A stretch of 64,000 bases of DNA, taken from assembly GCF_024198215.1 (NCBI RefSeq), contig NZ_JAKCFA010000003.1, forward strand, positions 434,001-498,000, in the 5' to 3' direction. Each line of letters starts with the position of its first letter. The stretch's first letter is position 1. The notes under the pieces are model-generated. The model was not told the origin of the DNA. It saw only the letters and a program-made list of their open reading frames with translations, and did not search any database. The position numbers and the translations under genes are program-made. The DNA comes from Myxococcus qinghaiensis. Its GTDB lineage: Bacteria; Myxococcota; Myxococcia; Myxococcales; Myxococcaceae. Below are positions 9,193 through 17,721 of the stretch, in pieces.

Positions 9193-9602
9193 CGGCCCGA
9201 ACCTCCGCGGCCCGCCACGCGTACGCCGGGCTTGTCCTGCGACGGGGACGGAGCGGAAGCCGAGGCGCTGCTACGCGCGGGCTTCTCCGCGGACAGCGAC
9301 ACCACCGCGCTACCGGCGGGCATCGTCATGCCCAGCTGCTCGCGCGCCACGCGCTCCAGCCGACCCGGCGCCTTGAGCGTGGCCAGCTCCAGCTTGAGCC
9401 GGTCATTCTCCCGCGTGAGCGAGCGGCTCTCCGCCTCCGCGCGGGACAGCCGGTAGCCCATGTCCACCACCATCACCCGGCTGGTGACGTGGAGCATGCC
9501 CACGGCAGCGAAGAGGGAGAACAGGAGGACGGCGGGCAACAGGTGCAACAGCACCCCCGTCACCGACACGGAGCCACGCTGGGAGGACGACGCCTTGCTC
9601 AT
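9189..9602 (-). CDS. ftsL: FtsL-like division protein
   Basis: Small bitopic membrane protein of the divisome, positioned between rsmH and ftsI where ftsL normally lies. 137 residues from ATG 9602, overlapping the rsmH stop (ATGA). Structure: a 15-residue basic/Ser-rich cytoplasmic tail, one hydrophobic segment ([18 protein letters not shown], about 18-35), then an extracytoplasmic coiled coil with regular leucines ([26 protein letters not shown]), followed by the [10 protein letters not shown] motif frequent in FtsL/FtsB proteins. The C-terminus is a Ser/Ala/Lys-rich tail. FtsL sequences are poorly conserved, so the call rests on topology and position. Confidence 0.85.
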   Translation of the reverse strand: MSKASSSQRGSVSVTGVLLHLLPAVLLFSLFAAVGMLHVTSRVMVVDMGYRLSRAEAESRSLTRENDRLKLELATLKAPGRLERVAREQLGMTMPAGSAVVSLSAEKPARSSASASAPSPSQDKPGVRVAGRGGSGR

Positions 9603-10513
9603 CGCACTTTCTCCACCACGCGCAGGTGCGCGCTTCGAGAGCGGGGGTTGGCCGAAATCTCTTCGTCCGAGGCGGCCACGGCCTTCTTCGTCACCACGGT
9701 GAAGTCGCCCACGCTGGAGCAGACGCAGATGGGCATGCCCGGAGGACAGGTGCAGCGGCCCTCCAGCGTGCGGAAGCCCTCCTTCACCTTGCGGTCCTCC
9801 AGCGAGTGGAAGGAGATGACCGCGGCGCGGCCGCCGACCTTGAGCAGCGCGGGCAGCGCGGCCAGGAGCGAGTCCAGCGCCTCCAGTTCCTGGTTCACCG
9901 CCATGCGCAGCGCCTGGAAGGTCCGGGTGGCGACGTGGATCCGCGTGGGCCACGCCTTGCGAGGCACCGCGCGCTTCACGACTTCGGCGGCCTCCAGCGT
10001 GCGCGTGGGCAGCGCGCGCTTGAGCTCGCGGGCGATGGGCCGGGCGAAGGGCTCCTCGCCGTACTCCTTGAGGATGAGCGCCAGCTCCGACTCGTCCGTG
10101 GACGCGATGAGCTCCGCGGCCGTGGGGCCGTCCGGGCCCATGCGCATGTCCAGCGGGCCGTCCTTCATGAAGGAGAAGCCGCGCTCGGCCACGTCGAGCT
10201 GCGGGGAGGAGACGCCCAGGTCCACCAGCACGCCGTCCACCGGGAGCAGCTCCGCGGCCACGCGGGGCAGGTCCGCGAAGTTGCCGGCGCGGCCCTGGAA
10301 GCGGGGGTTGGGCCCCAGGCGGGCGGAGGCGGCGGCGAGCGCCACCGGGTCGCGGTCCACGCCCACCACGGACGCGCCCTGTGCCAGGAGCGCCTCCGTG
10401 TGGCCACCACCCCCCAGTGTGCCGTCGATGATCACCTTGCCCGCTCCGGCTCGCAGCAGTTCCACCGCTTCACGCAGAAGGACGGTCTGGTGCTGGAAGT
10501 CCAAGTCCCCCAC
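9599..10513 (-). CDS. rsmH: RsmH (MraW), 16S rRNA C1402 N4-methyltransferase
   Basis: SAM-dependent methyltransferase acting on C1402 in the 16S rRNA decoding centre. 304 residues from a GTG start at 10513. Motifs: [13 protein letters not shown] at the N-terminus, SAM loop [47 protein letters not shown], and near the end [17 protein letters not shown], a strong RsmH signature. [13 protein letters not shown] cysteine cluster follows, as in many RsmH proteins. Its start is 4 bp downstream of the STAS gene stop; its stop overlaps the ftsL start. Confidence 0.95.
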   Translation of the reverse strand: MGDLDFQHQTVLLREAVELLRAGAGKVIIDGTLGGGGHTEALLAQGASVVGVDRDPVALAAASARLGPNPRFQGRAGNFADLPRVAAELLPVDGVLVDLGVSSPQLDVAERGFSFMKDGPLDMRMGPDGPTAAELIASTDESELALILKEYGEEPFARPIARELKRALPTRTLEAAEVVKRAVPRKAWPTRIHVATRTFQALRMAVNQELEALDSLLAALPALLKVGGRAAVISFHSLEDRKVKEGFRTLEGRCTCPPGMPICVCSSVGDFTVVTKKAVAASDEEISANPRSRSAHLRVVEKVR

Positions 10514-10517
10514 GCGG

Positions 10518-10904
10518 TCAGACGAAGGGAGCCCGCGCGAGTGAAAACGCGGCGCGGGCGTCGTTCATGTGCGGGTAGATTTCAAACGCGTCGTGCGCGC
10601 CCGCCGCCCGGAAGATGGCGGCCAGGTACGGCGACAGTCCGGACAGCTTCAGGTCCCCACCCGTGCGGCGGAACGCCTCGGCGCGGGCCATCAGCGGCTT
10701 GACGCCCCGGTAGTTGAGGTGCCCCACGTCGGACAGGTCCAGCACCACCTGACGCACGCCCCGGTGCATGCGCTGGGTGAGCTCGTCGCACAGCTTCAGC
10801 AGGTCCTGCTCGCTCAGCTCGCCCTCCAGCATGAGCGTCTCCACGCGGTCGGCGCCCGCCAGCGCGCTCGTCGCCCTCCGCCGCACCTCCAGAACCTGAT
10901 TCAT
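10518..10904 (-). CDS. STAS-domain protein inserted between mraZ and rsmH
   Basis: Single STAS domain of 128 residues, the fold of anti-sigma-factor antagonists (SpoIIAA/RsbV) and related regulators. Visible: an N-terminal beta segment ([22 protein letters not shown]), the central [20 protein letters not shown] where SpoIIAA-type proteins have D-S-(S/T) around the phosphoserine, and a [21 protein letters not shown] helix-strand. The usual phosphorylatable Ser/Thr appears replaced by Asn (HLNYRG), so switching by phosphorylation may be absent. A GAGAGGGTGG ribosome site precedes ATG 10904. It lies 46 bp after mraZ and 4 bp before rsmH, so it is co-transcribed with the dcw cluster. The binding partner is unknown. 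Confidence 0.85.
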   Translation of the reverse strand: MNQVLEVRRRATSALAGADRVETLMLEGELSEQDLLKLCDELTQRMHRGVRQVVLDLSDVGHLNYRGVKPLMARAEAFRRTGGDLKLSGLSPYLAAIFRAAGAHDAFEIYPHMNDARAAFSLARAPFV

Positions 10905-10950
10905 ACGCGTGCCACCCTCTCGGGACTCCGACCTTCTGTCGACTTTCCGG

Positions 10951-11403
10951 CTATTGGTGCCGCAGCTCGGAAAGCACCTTCATCACGTCCGCGGAGGCCG
11001 CTTCCTGCCGGGCCTCTTCCTGGGCCTTCGCCCAACCCTCGCGGCTCCAAAGTTCAATCACCTTCACCATCCCCGCCCACACCACGTCCTTCTCCAGCCC
11101 CGCGTACGTCCTGAGCGACGGCGGAATCAGCAGCCGCCCCAGCCTGTCCAGCGGGCACTCCTGAGCGCTGGCCACGTACAGGCGCATCAGCGTCTTCACC
11201 CCGGGCTCCATCGGATTGCGCCGCGCGAGGGACGCCTCGAGCGCCTCCCACTCCCGCACCGGGTAGGCGTGGAGGCACCGGTCCAGGGCCGTGGTGATGA
11301 TGAGCCGCTCGTCATAGGCCCCCACCAAGGTCTCCCGGAGCTTCGCCGGGAGGCTGGTCCGCCCCTTCGCGTCGATCTGGTGCTCATAGACGCCTCGGAA
11401 CAC
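10951..11403 (-). CDS. mraZ: MraZ, transcriptional regulator of the dcw cluster
   Basis: DNA-binding AbrB-like (SpoVT/MraZ) protein, first gene of the cluster and known in E. coli to repress its own promoter. 150 residues from a GTG start at 11403, with an AAGGTGG ribosome site about 10 nt upstream. Both MraZ half-domains are visible: [22 protein letters not shown] at the N-terminus and [17 protein letters not shown] in the middle, the two copies of the DxxGR motif. A charged C-terminal helix follows ([14 protein letters not shown]). Three matching operator repeats lie immediately upstream at 11444-11468, supporting autoregulation. Confidence 0.95.
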   Translation of the reverse strand: MFRGVYEHQIDAKGRTSLPAKLRETLVGAYDERLIITTALDRCLHAYPVREWEALEASLARRNPMEPGVKTLMRLYVASAQECPLDRLGRLLIPPSLRTYAGLEKDVVWAGMVKVIELWSREGWAKAQEEARQEAASADVMKVLSELRHQ

Positions 11404-11443
11404 GGGGGATGATCCACCTTTTCAGCCCTTCAGGGGATGAAGC

Positions 11444-11468
11444 TCCACTCCTTCCCACTTCTTGCCAC
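11444..11468 (-). promoter_or_regulatory. MraZ operator: three GTGG(A/G/C) boxes on a 10-bp period
   Basis: On the coding (minus) strand the pentamers GTGGC, GTGGG and GTGGA start exactly 10 bp apart (plus-strand positions 11468-11464, 11458-11454, 11448-11444), separated by AAGAA and AAGGA. This is the architecture known for MraZ binding sites (GTGGG-like repeats with 5-nt spacers). The site lies between the -10 element and the mraZ start, where bound MraZ would block transcription. Confidence 0.85.
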
Positions 11469-11480
11469 TACCGGGCGGCA

Positions 11481-11509
11481 TTCATACGCGGCCCCCCAGG
11501 GGGGGTCAA
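11481..11509 (-). promoter_or_regulatory. Sigma70-like promoter of the dcw cluster (PmraZ)
   Basis: Minus strand: -35 TTGACC (11509-11504), 17-bp GC-rich spacer, -10 TATGAA (11486-11481). The predicted start of transcription falls near 11474, just upstream of the MraZ boxes and about 70 nt from the mraZ GTG. The spacer contains a CCCCCC/GGGGGG palindrome. Read directly from the sequence; not experimentally known. Confidence 0.7.
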
Positions 11510-11568
11510 GAAAGCGCAACAGGTTGGAACACGCCGCCAGTGGGTTCCCGACATCCAGACAACCCGTC

Positions 11569-11588
11569 ACACCTGGAAGGTCAGGTGT
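11569..11588. repeat. Perfect 7-6-7 inverted repeat between mraZ promoter and PilZ gene
   Basis: ACACCTG (11569-11575) and CAGGTGT (11582-11588) are exact reverse complements around a 6-bp centre. The site lies in the divergent region between PmraZ and the PilZ gene start, about 60 bp upstream of the -35 of PmraZ. It could be an operator for either direction or a small hairpin; no protein can be assigned. Confidence 0.5.
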
Positions 11589-11667
11589 TTGGCGCGTCGC
11601 GGCGCCCTACCCGTGGGGAGGGGGCAAACTTGAGCTCCCTGCGGGAAGAGCGCAGAGTGACGGGTGC

Positions 11668-12375
11668 GTGAACACGAACGTGCGACTGAAGGTGGCCTAC
11701 AAGAGCCCGCAGTCCCTGGTGGGGGAATACACGCGCAGCGTGGGTCAAGGTGGCGCCACGCTCCAGACGCGTCGCAGTCTCCCGCTGGGGACCCGCTTCA
11801 CTTTCGAGCTGCATGCCGGAGGTGTGCCCCGCCCCGTGGAGGTGCTGGGCGAGGTGGTGCAGGTGGAGCCCCGCGAGGAGCGCAACTACCTGGTCACCGT
11901 GCGCTATGGGGCCAGCGAGGACCGCAGCGCGCTGGACGCCGTGCTCCAGCGGATCTTCGCCGCCCAGGAGCAGGAGGGACTGCGGCGCTTTCCCCGGCTC
12001 CCGCTGCACCTGCGCGCGCTGGAGGCCGCGCCCCTGTCTCCGACGTTCCTCGTCCGGGATATCTCCCGCGGCGGCGTGGGGCTGGAGGTGCTGGCGCCCA
12101 CCCTGCCCCGCCACGTGCGCGTGGGCACGCCCTTCCTGCTGGAGATGGACCTGACGGGCGGCTCGCTGCTGTTGCACGGCGAGGTGGTGTGGACGTCGTC
12201 GGTGCCCCGGAAGAACGCCACCGAGGCGACGCCGGGCTTCGGCGCGACCTTCGGCAGGCTTCGGGCCCCGATGCAGCAGCGGCTGGACGCGCTGCTCGCG
12301 CTGGAGTCACTGCCCCCCGCGCCCTGGAAGGCGCGGGTGAGCTTTGGCATGGACGCCGTGACGCGGATGCCGTGA
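11668..12375 (+). CDS. Tandem PilZ-domain protein
   Basis: Probable cyclic-di-GMP receptor or PilZ-fold protein of 235 residues. The frame is open further upstream, but that would run through the mraZ promoter and operator, so the GTG at 11668 (VNTNVRLKVAYKSP) is used. Two PilZ-like units are visible. Residues about 4-90 carry YTRSVGQGGATLQT and a strand-rich barrel. Residues about 105-215 carry RRFPRLPLHLR (RxxxR) and VRDISRGGVGLEV (the D-x-S-x-x-G motif), the usual c-di-GMP-binding pair. The first unit lacks the arginine motif and has S-V-G-Q-G-G, so only the second may bind nucleotide. It is divergent from the dcw cluster and convergent with the next gene. Confidence 0.85.
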   Translation: MNTNVRLKVAYKSPQSLVGEYTRSVGQGGATLQTRRSLPLGTRFTFELHAGGVPRPVEVLGEVVQVEPREERNYLVTVRYGASEDRSALDAVLQRIFAAQEQEGLRRFPRLPLHLRALEAAPLSPTFLVRDISRGGVGLEVLAPTLPRHVRVGTPFLLEMDLTGGSLLLHGEVVWTSSVPRKNATEATPGFGATFGRLRAPMQQRLDALLALESLPPAPWKARVSFGMDAVTRMP

Positions 12376-12387
12376 CGACGTCTCGGG

Positions 12388-14190
12388 CTACTCCGTGAAG
12401 GGGTAGCCGCCGGCGGACTCGATGGCGGCCACCACCGTCTCGCGCAGCTCCGCGGGGTTGTAGGGCGTGAAGATGTCCAGCGTGGCCAGCCGCTTCAGCT
12501 CCTGCTCCAGCGCGTCCCCCTGGAGCGTCGCGCACAGCGCGCGGCGCGTCCTGTCGTAGGAGCGAGGGATGCTGTCGAACGCGAACAGGCGCACCAGCGC
12601 CACCCGCAGCGGATCCAACGCGCCACCGGCCGCGGCCTGGCGGGTGCGAGTCACCAGCGAGTCCAGGGCGAAGGCGTCCATCACCACGTCGGAGAGCGCG
12701 GCGAGCACCTCCTGGTGCTGCTCCAGCTCCGGGCCGAACTTCTCCGCCGCCACGCGCAGGCCGTGGAGGGCCAGGCGCTTGGCGACCTCGGCGGCCACCT
12801 CCTGCGGGGCCAGCGCGTCGTCCGTCCGCGCCCGGGGCTTCTCGCCTCGCGCCAGCTCCTCCGCCACGTTGCCCGCCACGGCGAACAGCGGCAGGTCGCC
12901 CTTCACCGCGCGCTTGAGGAGCATGCCGGTGATGAGCATGCGGTTGATTTCGTTGGTGCCCTCGAAGATGCGGTTGATGCGCGCGTCGCGGTAGGCGCGC
13001 TCGACGGGGTACTCCTCGATGTAGCCCGCGCCGCCGTGCAGCTGCACCGCGTCGTCCACCACGTGGCCCAGGGCCTCCGAGCCATAGACCTTCATGATGG
13101 AGGACTCGATGGCGTACTCCTCCACGGCGGCCAGCAAGTGGCCCTCGTAGTCGGGGGCGGACTTGTCGCGGGCGGAAAGGCGCGCGTCGACCAGGCCCGT
13201 GGTGCGGTAGGTCATGCTCTCCAGCGCGTAGATGAGCGCGGCCATGCGGGCCAGCTTCTCGCGCGACAGCGGGAAGCGGACGATGGGCGTGCCGAACTGC
13301 TTGCGCTCCTGCACGAAGCGCAGCGCGTTGCCGAGCTGGAGCTTCATGCCCCCGAGCACGCCCGCGCCCAGCTTCAAGCGGCCGTAGTTGAGGATGTTGA
13401 AGGCAATCTTGTGGCCCTTGCCCACCTCGCCCAGCAGGTTCTCCGCCGGGACTCGCGCGTCCTCGAAGTAGAGCGGGCACGTGGACGAGCCACGGATGCC
13501 CATCTTGTGCTCCTCGGGCCCCACCGTGAGGCCCGGGGTGTCCTTCTCCACGATGAAGCCGGTGAACTTGTCGCCATCCACCTTGGCGAAGACCACGAAG
13601 ACGTCCGCGAAGGCCGCGTTGGTGATGTAGAGCTTGGAGCCGTTGAGAATCCAGTGCTTGCCGTCCGGCGAGCGCACCGCCTTCGTCTTCGCACCCAGCG
13701 CGTCACTGCCGCTGCCCTGCTCGGTGAGGGCGTACGCCGCCACCCACTCGCCGGTGCCCAGCTTCGGCAGGTACTTCGCCTTCTGGGCCGCGTTGCCGAA
13801 CCAGACGATGGGCAGCGAGCCGATGCCCGTGTGCGCGCCGAACGTCACGGACCAGGAGCCGTTGAGGCTCATCGCCTCCGCGAGCAACAGCGACGTGGTC
13901 TTGTCCAGGCCGGTGCCGCCGTAGGCCTCGGGGATGTCCACGCTGAGCAGGCCCAGCTCTCCCGCGTGCCGCAGCAGCTCGCGCAACAGCGCGTTGTCCT
14001 TGTGCTCGATTCGAGCGGCCTGGGGCAGCACCTGCTCGCGGCTGAACTGGAGCGCCGTCCTGAAGAAGAGGCGTTGCTCCTCGGTGAAGGTCTCCGGCGT
14101 GACGAAGCGGGAGGTGCCGACCTCCTGGAAGAGGAAGGCCCCTCCGGTGGGAATTTCCTTCGACGCGGTGGGCTCGTTCACTGCGGCCAT
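12388..14190 (-). CDS. Long acyl-CoA dehydrogenase (VLCAD/ACAD9-like)
   Basis: FAD-dependent oxidation of acyl-CoA to trans-2-enoyl-CoA, first step of beta-oxidation. 600 residues from ATG 14190, chosen for the GGGAGGA ribosome site; an earlier in-frame ATG at 14280 lacks one. In order: a helical N-terminal domain, FAD/substrate motif YALTEQGSGSDA, middle beta domain with EEHKMGIRGSSTCPLYFEDARVP, and C-terminal GGAGYIEEYPVERAYRDAR followed by IFEGTNEINRML, where the E of EGT (about residue 411) is the expected catalytic base. The extra roughly 180 residues beyond the catalytic domain match very-long-chain-type members. It is transcribed alone. Confidence 0.9.
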   Translation of the reverse strand: MAAVNEPTASKEIPTGGAFLFQEVGTSRFVTPETFTEEQRLFFRTALQFSREQVLPQAARIEHKDNALLRELLRHAGELGLLSVDIPEAYGGTGLDKTTSLLLAEAMSLNGSWSVTFGAHTGIGSLPIVWFGNAAQKAKYLPKLGTGEWVAAYALTEQGSGSDALGAKTKAVRSPDGKHWILNGSKLYITNAAFADVFVVFAKVDGDKFTGFIVEKDTPGLTVGPEEHKMGIRGSSTCPLYFEDARVPAENLLGEVGKGHKIAFNILNYGRLKLGAGVLGGMKLQLGNALRFVQERKQFGTPIVRFPLSREKLARMAALIYALESMTYRTTGLVDARLSARDKSAPDYEGHLLAAVEEYAIESSIMKVYGSEALGHVVDDAVQLHGGAGYIEEYPVERAYRDARINRIFEGTNEINRMLITGMLLKRAVKGDLPLFAVAGNVAEELARGEKPRARTDDALAPQEVAAEVAKRLALHGLRVAAEKFGPELEQHQEVLAALSDVVMDAFALDSLVTRTRQAAAGGALDPLRVALVRLFAFDSIPRSYDRTRRALCATLQGDALEQELKRLATLDIFTPYNPAELRETVVAAIESAGGYPFTE

Positions 14191-14413
14191 CGATGTCCTC
14201 CCAAGATGCGCGGAGGGGCGCGCTTTTCCGTCGAGCGGAGACGCGGCCCATCCTTGGCAAGCTATGAAGCGCCGCATCATAGGAGGAGTGGCGAGCAGGC
14301 CAGCCCTTTTCTCTCGGGTTCAGCCCGGCGATTTCGCCAGGCAGCACCGAGGTGGCACACGACCGTTCCGCTGAGCGGAACGGCCTCGCCGTGCCAGTGC
14401 TGTCCGTGACGGC

Positions 14414-15709
14414 TCAGTCCCCTCGGCAGCTCGGTGAACCCGGGAAGGGCGACCACCCTCGGCTACAGGCGGTGGCGCTGAGCTGGTTGAGCCGGGACAT
14501 CACGTCCTTCGTCTGGAGGGCGGGAAGCATCTGCCCTTCGAGCAACGCGGCCTTGTAGGCGGGCGTCGTCGCGACGTCGAGGAGCACACCCCTCGCGCGG
14601 GCGAAAATCACCAGCTCGTCATAGATGGCGGAGAGCGCGGCGATGGTCGTGCGGTCCTTGGGGCTGAGCTTGGAGTAATCGACGCCAATCTCATACAGGT
14701 GCCGCAGGGAATGCAGCCCCTGGCCACATTCGTAGCCGATGAAGTCCTCGCGGAAACCGCCGTCGATGGGATTGGGACCCGCCACCACCGCCTGGTCCGT
14801 ACAGACGTGGTGGGAGATGCGGTCACCCAGCGCGTGCAGATAGATGCCGAGCCGCGCGTCCTTCACATGGGACGAGGTGCCACCCACCCACTCATCGAAC
14901 CCCGTGGAGAGCACGGGCGTGCTCCCGTCGGAAGGCACGGACAGCACCTGCGTCCCCGTGGCCAGCGTGAAGGGAATCGACTCCGCCACGCCAATCAGTC
15001 CGATGAGCCCTCGCACCGTCACCGACTCGCCATCGTCGTCCGTGTAGCAGGCCGGACCCGTGGACAGGTCCCCGCCTGGGCTCGGCAGGGTCAGGCCCGC
15101 GGTGCACAACGGCGCGGTGGTGCCCGTGCCCTCCATCGCCCAGGCACGGATGTGCGTGAGCATCCCCTCGGTGTCCGCGTCGTTGACCTCCGGCTTGAGG
15201 CCGTTCACATCCGGGAACGGCACCGCGGAGCCCCCGCTTCGAGGCGACAGGTAGTGGAAGAGGACGCCGCCTGTCTGGAGGTTGGTGCGCACCAGTCCGC
15301 TGATGTCGACGGTGGTCAGCGCCGCCGCCTCCGGGACGGGCTCCCCATAGATGTCCCGAGGGATGAACTGGCCCAGGTCCGTGGCCTCGTTGTAGGCGGC
15401 AATCCAGTACGCATCGGAGAAGGAGAAGCCCACCGCCCGCGCCAGGAGGTACGTGGAGTCCGAGTGGACGACGCTCCGGCCCCCATTGAATTGGGACGGG
15501 GCATTCGTCAGCACGGCCAGGGACTCGGCCCGGCATCGGGCACTCACGGGCTCCCGGAGCGGACAACTCGACGGCAGGTTCGTGCAGTTCTGCACCGTCC
15601 CCGTGCCCAACGGGTAGCACACGTCTTCAGCGAAGGCCCGGGCCCCCGTCGGCACCAGGGCCGCCATCGTCACCACCGCGCCACACCACCACATCGGCCG
15701 ATTCCGCAT
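14414..15709 (-). CDS. Exported protein of unknown function
   Basis: 431 residues from ATG 15709, preceded by GCGGAGG; longer upstream frame discarded because the signal peptide begins here (MRNRPMWWCGAVVTMAALVPTG, likely cleavage after ARA). The mature part starts with a Cys-containing segment (EDVCYPLGTGTVQNC). The most structured stretch is near residue 290-340, DARLGIYLHALGDRISHHVC, then GGFREDFIGYECGQGLHSLRHLYEIG. These His/Asp residues could bind metal, but I do not recognise the family. No operon partner: an acyl-CoA dehydrogenase gene follows 223 bp downstream on the same strand, and a 694-bp gap lies upstream. Confidence 0.75.
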   Translation of the reverse strand: MRNRPMWWCGAVVTMAALVPTGARAFAEDVCYPLGTGTVQNCTNLPSSCPLREPVSARCRAESLAVLTNAPSQFNGGRSVVHSDSTYLLARAVGFSFSDAYWIAAYNEATDLGQFIPRDIYGEPVPEAAALTTVDISGLVRTNLQTGGVLFHYLSPRSGGSAVPFPDVNGLKPEVNDADTEGMLTHIRAWAMEGTGTTAPLCTAGLTLPSPGGDLSTGPACYTDDDGESVTVRGLIGLIGVAESIPFTLATGTQVLSVPSDGSTPVLSTGFDEWVGGTSSHVKDARLGIYLHALGDRISHHVCTDQAVVAGPNPIDGGFREDFIGYECGQGLHSLRHLYEIGVDYSKLSPKDRTTIAALSAIYDELVIFARARGVLLDVATTPAYKAALLEGQMLPALQTKDVMSRLNQLSATACSRGWSPFPGSPSCRGD

Positions 15710-16403
15710 GGATTGACCTCCGCGAGGAGACCGGGCCCCAAGCCCGGTCCGAATGGACTGCACCAGTTCAAGACGGAGCCGGAGTCGGACATGGCGAACG
15801 CACAAGTCCACCCCCGCGCCGTTGATGCGCCGAACAGGTCGGCGCGGCACTGCTCCCGGTGCATGGCGACGAAGTCGCGCCGTGTTGCCCGGGTCGACCT
15901 TCAGGTCCGCTGTCGAGATGTCGAGCACCTCGACTTCTTCGAAGATGTCGTGCCCAGGAGAAGCGTCATTGAGGTGGTGATGGAGGGCACCTGGAATGAA
16001 GCTCCTCTTCGCGATGCCCCGCTGCAATCCTCCCGCAAGGCGTTCAGGTAACCGGGAGCGGACATCTTTCCCCCACGCCCCCCTCGCGTGGCTCTACCCG
16101 CATCGGGTGTCCGCGAGGGACCGCCCTTCCGATGGCACCCGAAGCCTCGATTGGTTGCTCGTTCCCCACCGGGGACGTCCCCCCACCAGCGCCAGGCGCG
16201 TGTTCACGAAGACATCGGCTCGCGGACACCGCCCCTCAAGGAGAACGCTGCGGGGATGCGGCTACCCCGCTGTCGCGCTGGCGTGATTGTGCCGCGCGGG
16301 ACAGTCGCATGCGCCAGCTCGGGCCCTCGCCATTCACAATGTCTACCCATGCGTCCTCACTTCAATCAGGAGCCCTCTCCAGCTCCTGTGAATGGGGGAT
16401 GTC
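15710..16403. other. Intergenic region, no gene seen
   Basis: Separates divergently oriented genes for exported proteins. Open frames exist on both strands but lack ribosome sites and recognisable products; Arg/Pro-rich translations look like GC-driven noise. It presumably holds the promoters of both flanking genes, though no convincing -35/-10 pair was found. Confidence 0.5.
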
Positions 16404-17717
16404 ATGAGAATGGGAACACGGGTGTGGTCGTGGCTGTGCGTCGTGGGCGTCATCGCGGGCAGCGCGCGGGCGACCGCCGCCGAGCCTTTCGCCGGAGGCC
16501 TTTCGTGGGCCCATCAGCTCAGCGGCCCTGGGGACGAGGCCGGACAAGTTGTCTCCGGCAAGGACGGGAGCTTCGTCTCCTTCGTCAACTTCACCGGAAG
16601 CATCGACGTGGGTGCGGGCCCCATCCAGGCACCGGGGGGTCCGACGGACCGGGCCCTCGCGCTCATCCGTCATGACACTCAAGGCAGGCCGACTGTCATC
16701 CGCGTCATCAGCGGGCTCTATGGCTTTCGTCACGCGGTGGATGCCCAGGGCAACATCGTCATCCTCGTCACGGCCATCGGCGTCAGTCCTGGCAGCAGCC
16801 TGTTCGACGACGGCTTCCAGTTGGTGAAGCTCGACGCTACCGGCCGCCTGCTCTGGCTGCGTCCCATCCCCACCACGGACATCTTCGTCCAGGGACTCGC
16901 GATGGACCGCGACGGAAACATCGGCATCGCTGGCTACACCGTGACGTCACAAGGCAGCCCCAGGCTCGCCTTCCTCAAGCACAACTCCGAGGGCACCCGG
17001 CTGTGGCGCTTCGTCGACGCCAACGCCGTCCAGAGCTTCAGCCGGACCGCCATCGCCGACAGCGAAGGCAACTTCTTCGTGGCTGGCGATGCGCAGGGGG
17101 CCACGGCCTCCTCGGAGCCCTACCTCGTCAAGCTCTCACCTGATGGACAGCCGCGCTGGCGCCGGCGACTGGTCGGCGCGCTGGGCTTCGCCTTCGGCCT
17201 GGCCACCCATGGCAACCGCGTGGTGATGGTCGGCACGTACGCCTTCACCTTCACCTTCGCCGGACAGAGCCACACCTCCACCGGCAACCTCGGCATCAAC
17301 CAGGACGCGTTCATCGCCGCCTGGACGCTGGATGGCGAGGAGCGCTGGGCGTGGAACTTCGGCTTCGACATCGAGAGCGTCGCCATGGACGAGCGCGACG
17401 GCGTCACCGTCGTCGGGGGCTATCAGGCGGGCAGCTCGGACCTGGGCATCCTGGGCCCGCTGTCCGGCAACCCCTCAAGCGCCGCCAACGTCTACGTCGC
17501 GAAGTTCGACCGCATCCAGGGCCAGCGTCGCTGGGTGCAGAGCTTCCCCAGCGGCCTGGACCGCAGCTCTCCCGGGCTCGACGAGGGCTCCGTCGCCGTC
17601 TCCAAGGACGGCCGCGCCGCGGTCCTCGGTCTCTTCCACGACACGCTCCAGGTGGGCTCGCGGACGTGGACCGCCAGCGGCGTATCGGACCTCTTCCTGT
17701 TCGGCTTCGAGCCCTGA
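16404..17717 (+). CDS. Exported beta-propeller-like repeat protein
   Basis: 437 residues. ATG 16404 is chosen because GGGGGA lies 5-8 nt upstream; an in-frame ATG at 16392 would put that site inside the gene. An N-terminal signal peptide is visible (WSWLCVVGVIAGSARA). The mature protein consists of repeats of about 50-60 residues in which an aromatic/glycine strand is followed by DxxGN-type turns: VDAQGNIVILV, MDRDGNIGIAGYT, ADSEGNFFVAGDA, VSKDGRAAVLG. This resembles the SBBP-type beta-propeller repeats frequent in myxobacterial secreted proteins. No catalytic motif. It ends 4 bp from the convergent lipoprotein gene at 17722. Confidence 0.75.
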   Translation: MRMGTRVWSWLCVVGVIAGSARATAAEPFAGGLSWAHQLSGPGDEAGQVVSGKDGSFVSFVNFTGSIDVGAGPIQAPGGPTDRALALIRHDTQGRPTVIRVISGLYGFRHAVDAQGNIVILVTAIGVSPGSSLFDDGFQLVKLDATGRLLWLRPIPTTDIFVQGLAMDRDGNIGIAGYTVTSQGSPRLAFLKHNSEGTRLWRFVDANAVQSFSRTAIADSEGNFFVAGDAQGATASSEPYLVKLSPDGQPRWRRRLVGALGFAFGLATHGNRVVMVGTYAFTFTFAGQSHTSTGNLGINQDAFIAAWTLDGEERWAWNFGFDIESVAMDERDGVTVVGGYQAGSSDLGILGPLSGNPSSAANVYVAKFDRIQGQRRWVQSFPSGLDRSSPGLDEGSVAVSKDGRAAVLGLFHDTLQVGSRTWTASGVSDLFLFGFEP

Positions 17718-17721
17718 AGCG

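Noticed and set aside
7024-9456. 810-residue open frame on the plus strand opposite ftsI
   Set aside because: Antisense to a gene with intact SxxK/SxN/KTG motifs; His/Arg/Gln-rich product without family features, a product of GC-biased codon usage.
11437-11667. N-terminal extension of the PilZ protein
   Set aside because: It would run through the MraZ operator and dcw promoter and lacks PilZ similarity.
12715-14409. 564-residue plus-strand frame opposite the acyl-CoA dehydrogenase
   Set aside because: Antisense shadow with His/Arg/Gln-rich composition; the minus-strand gene has all expected motifs.
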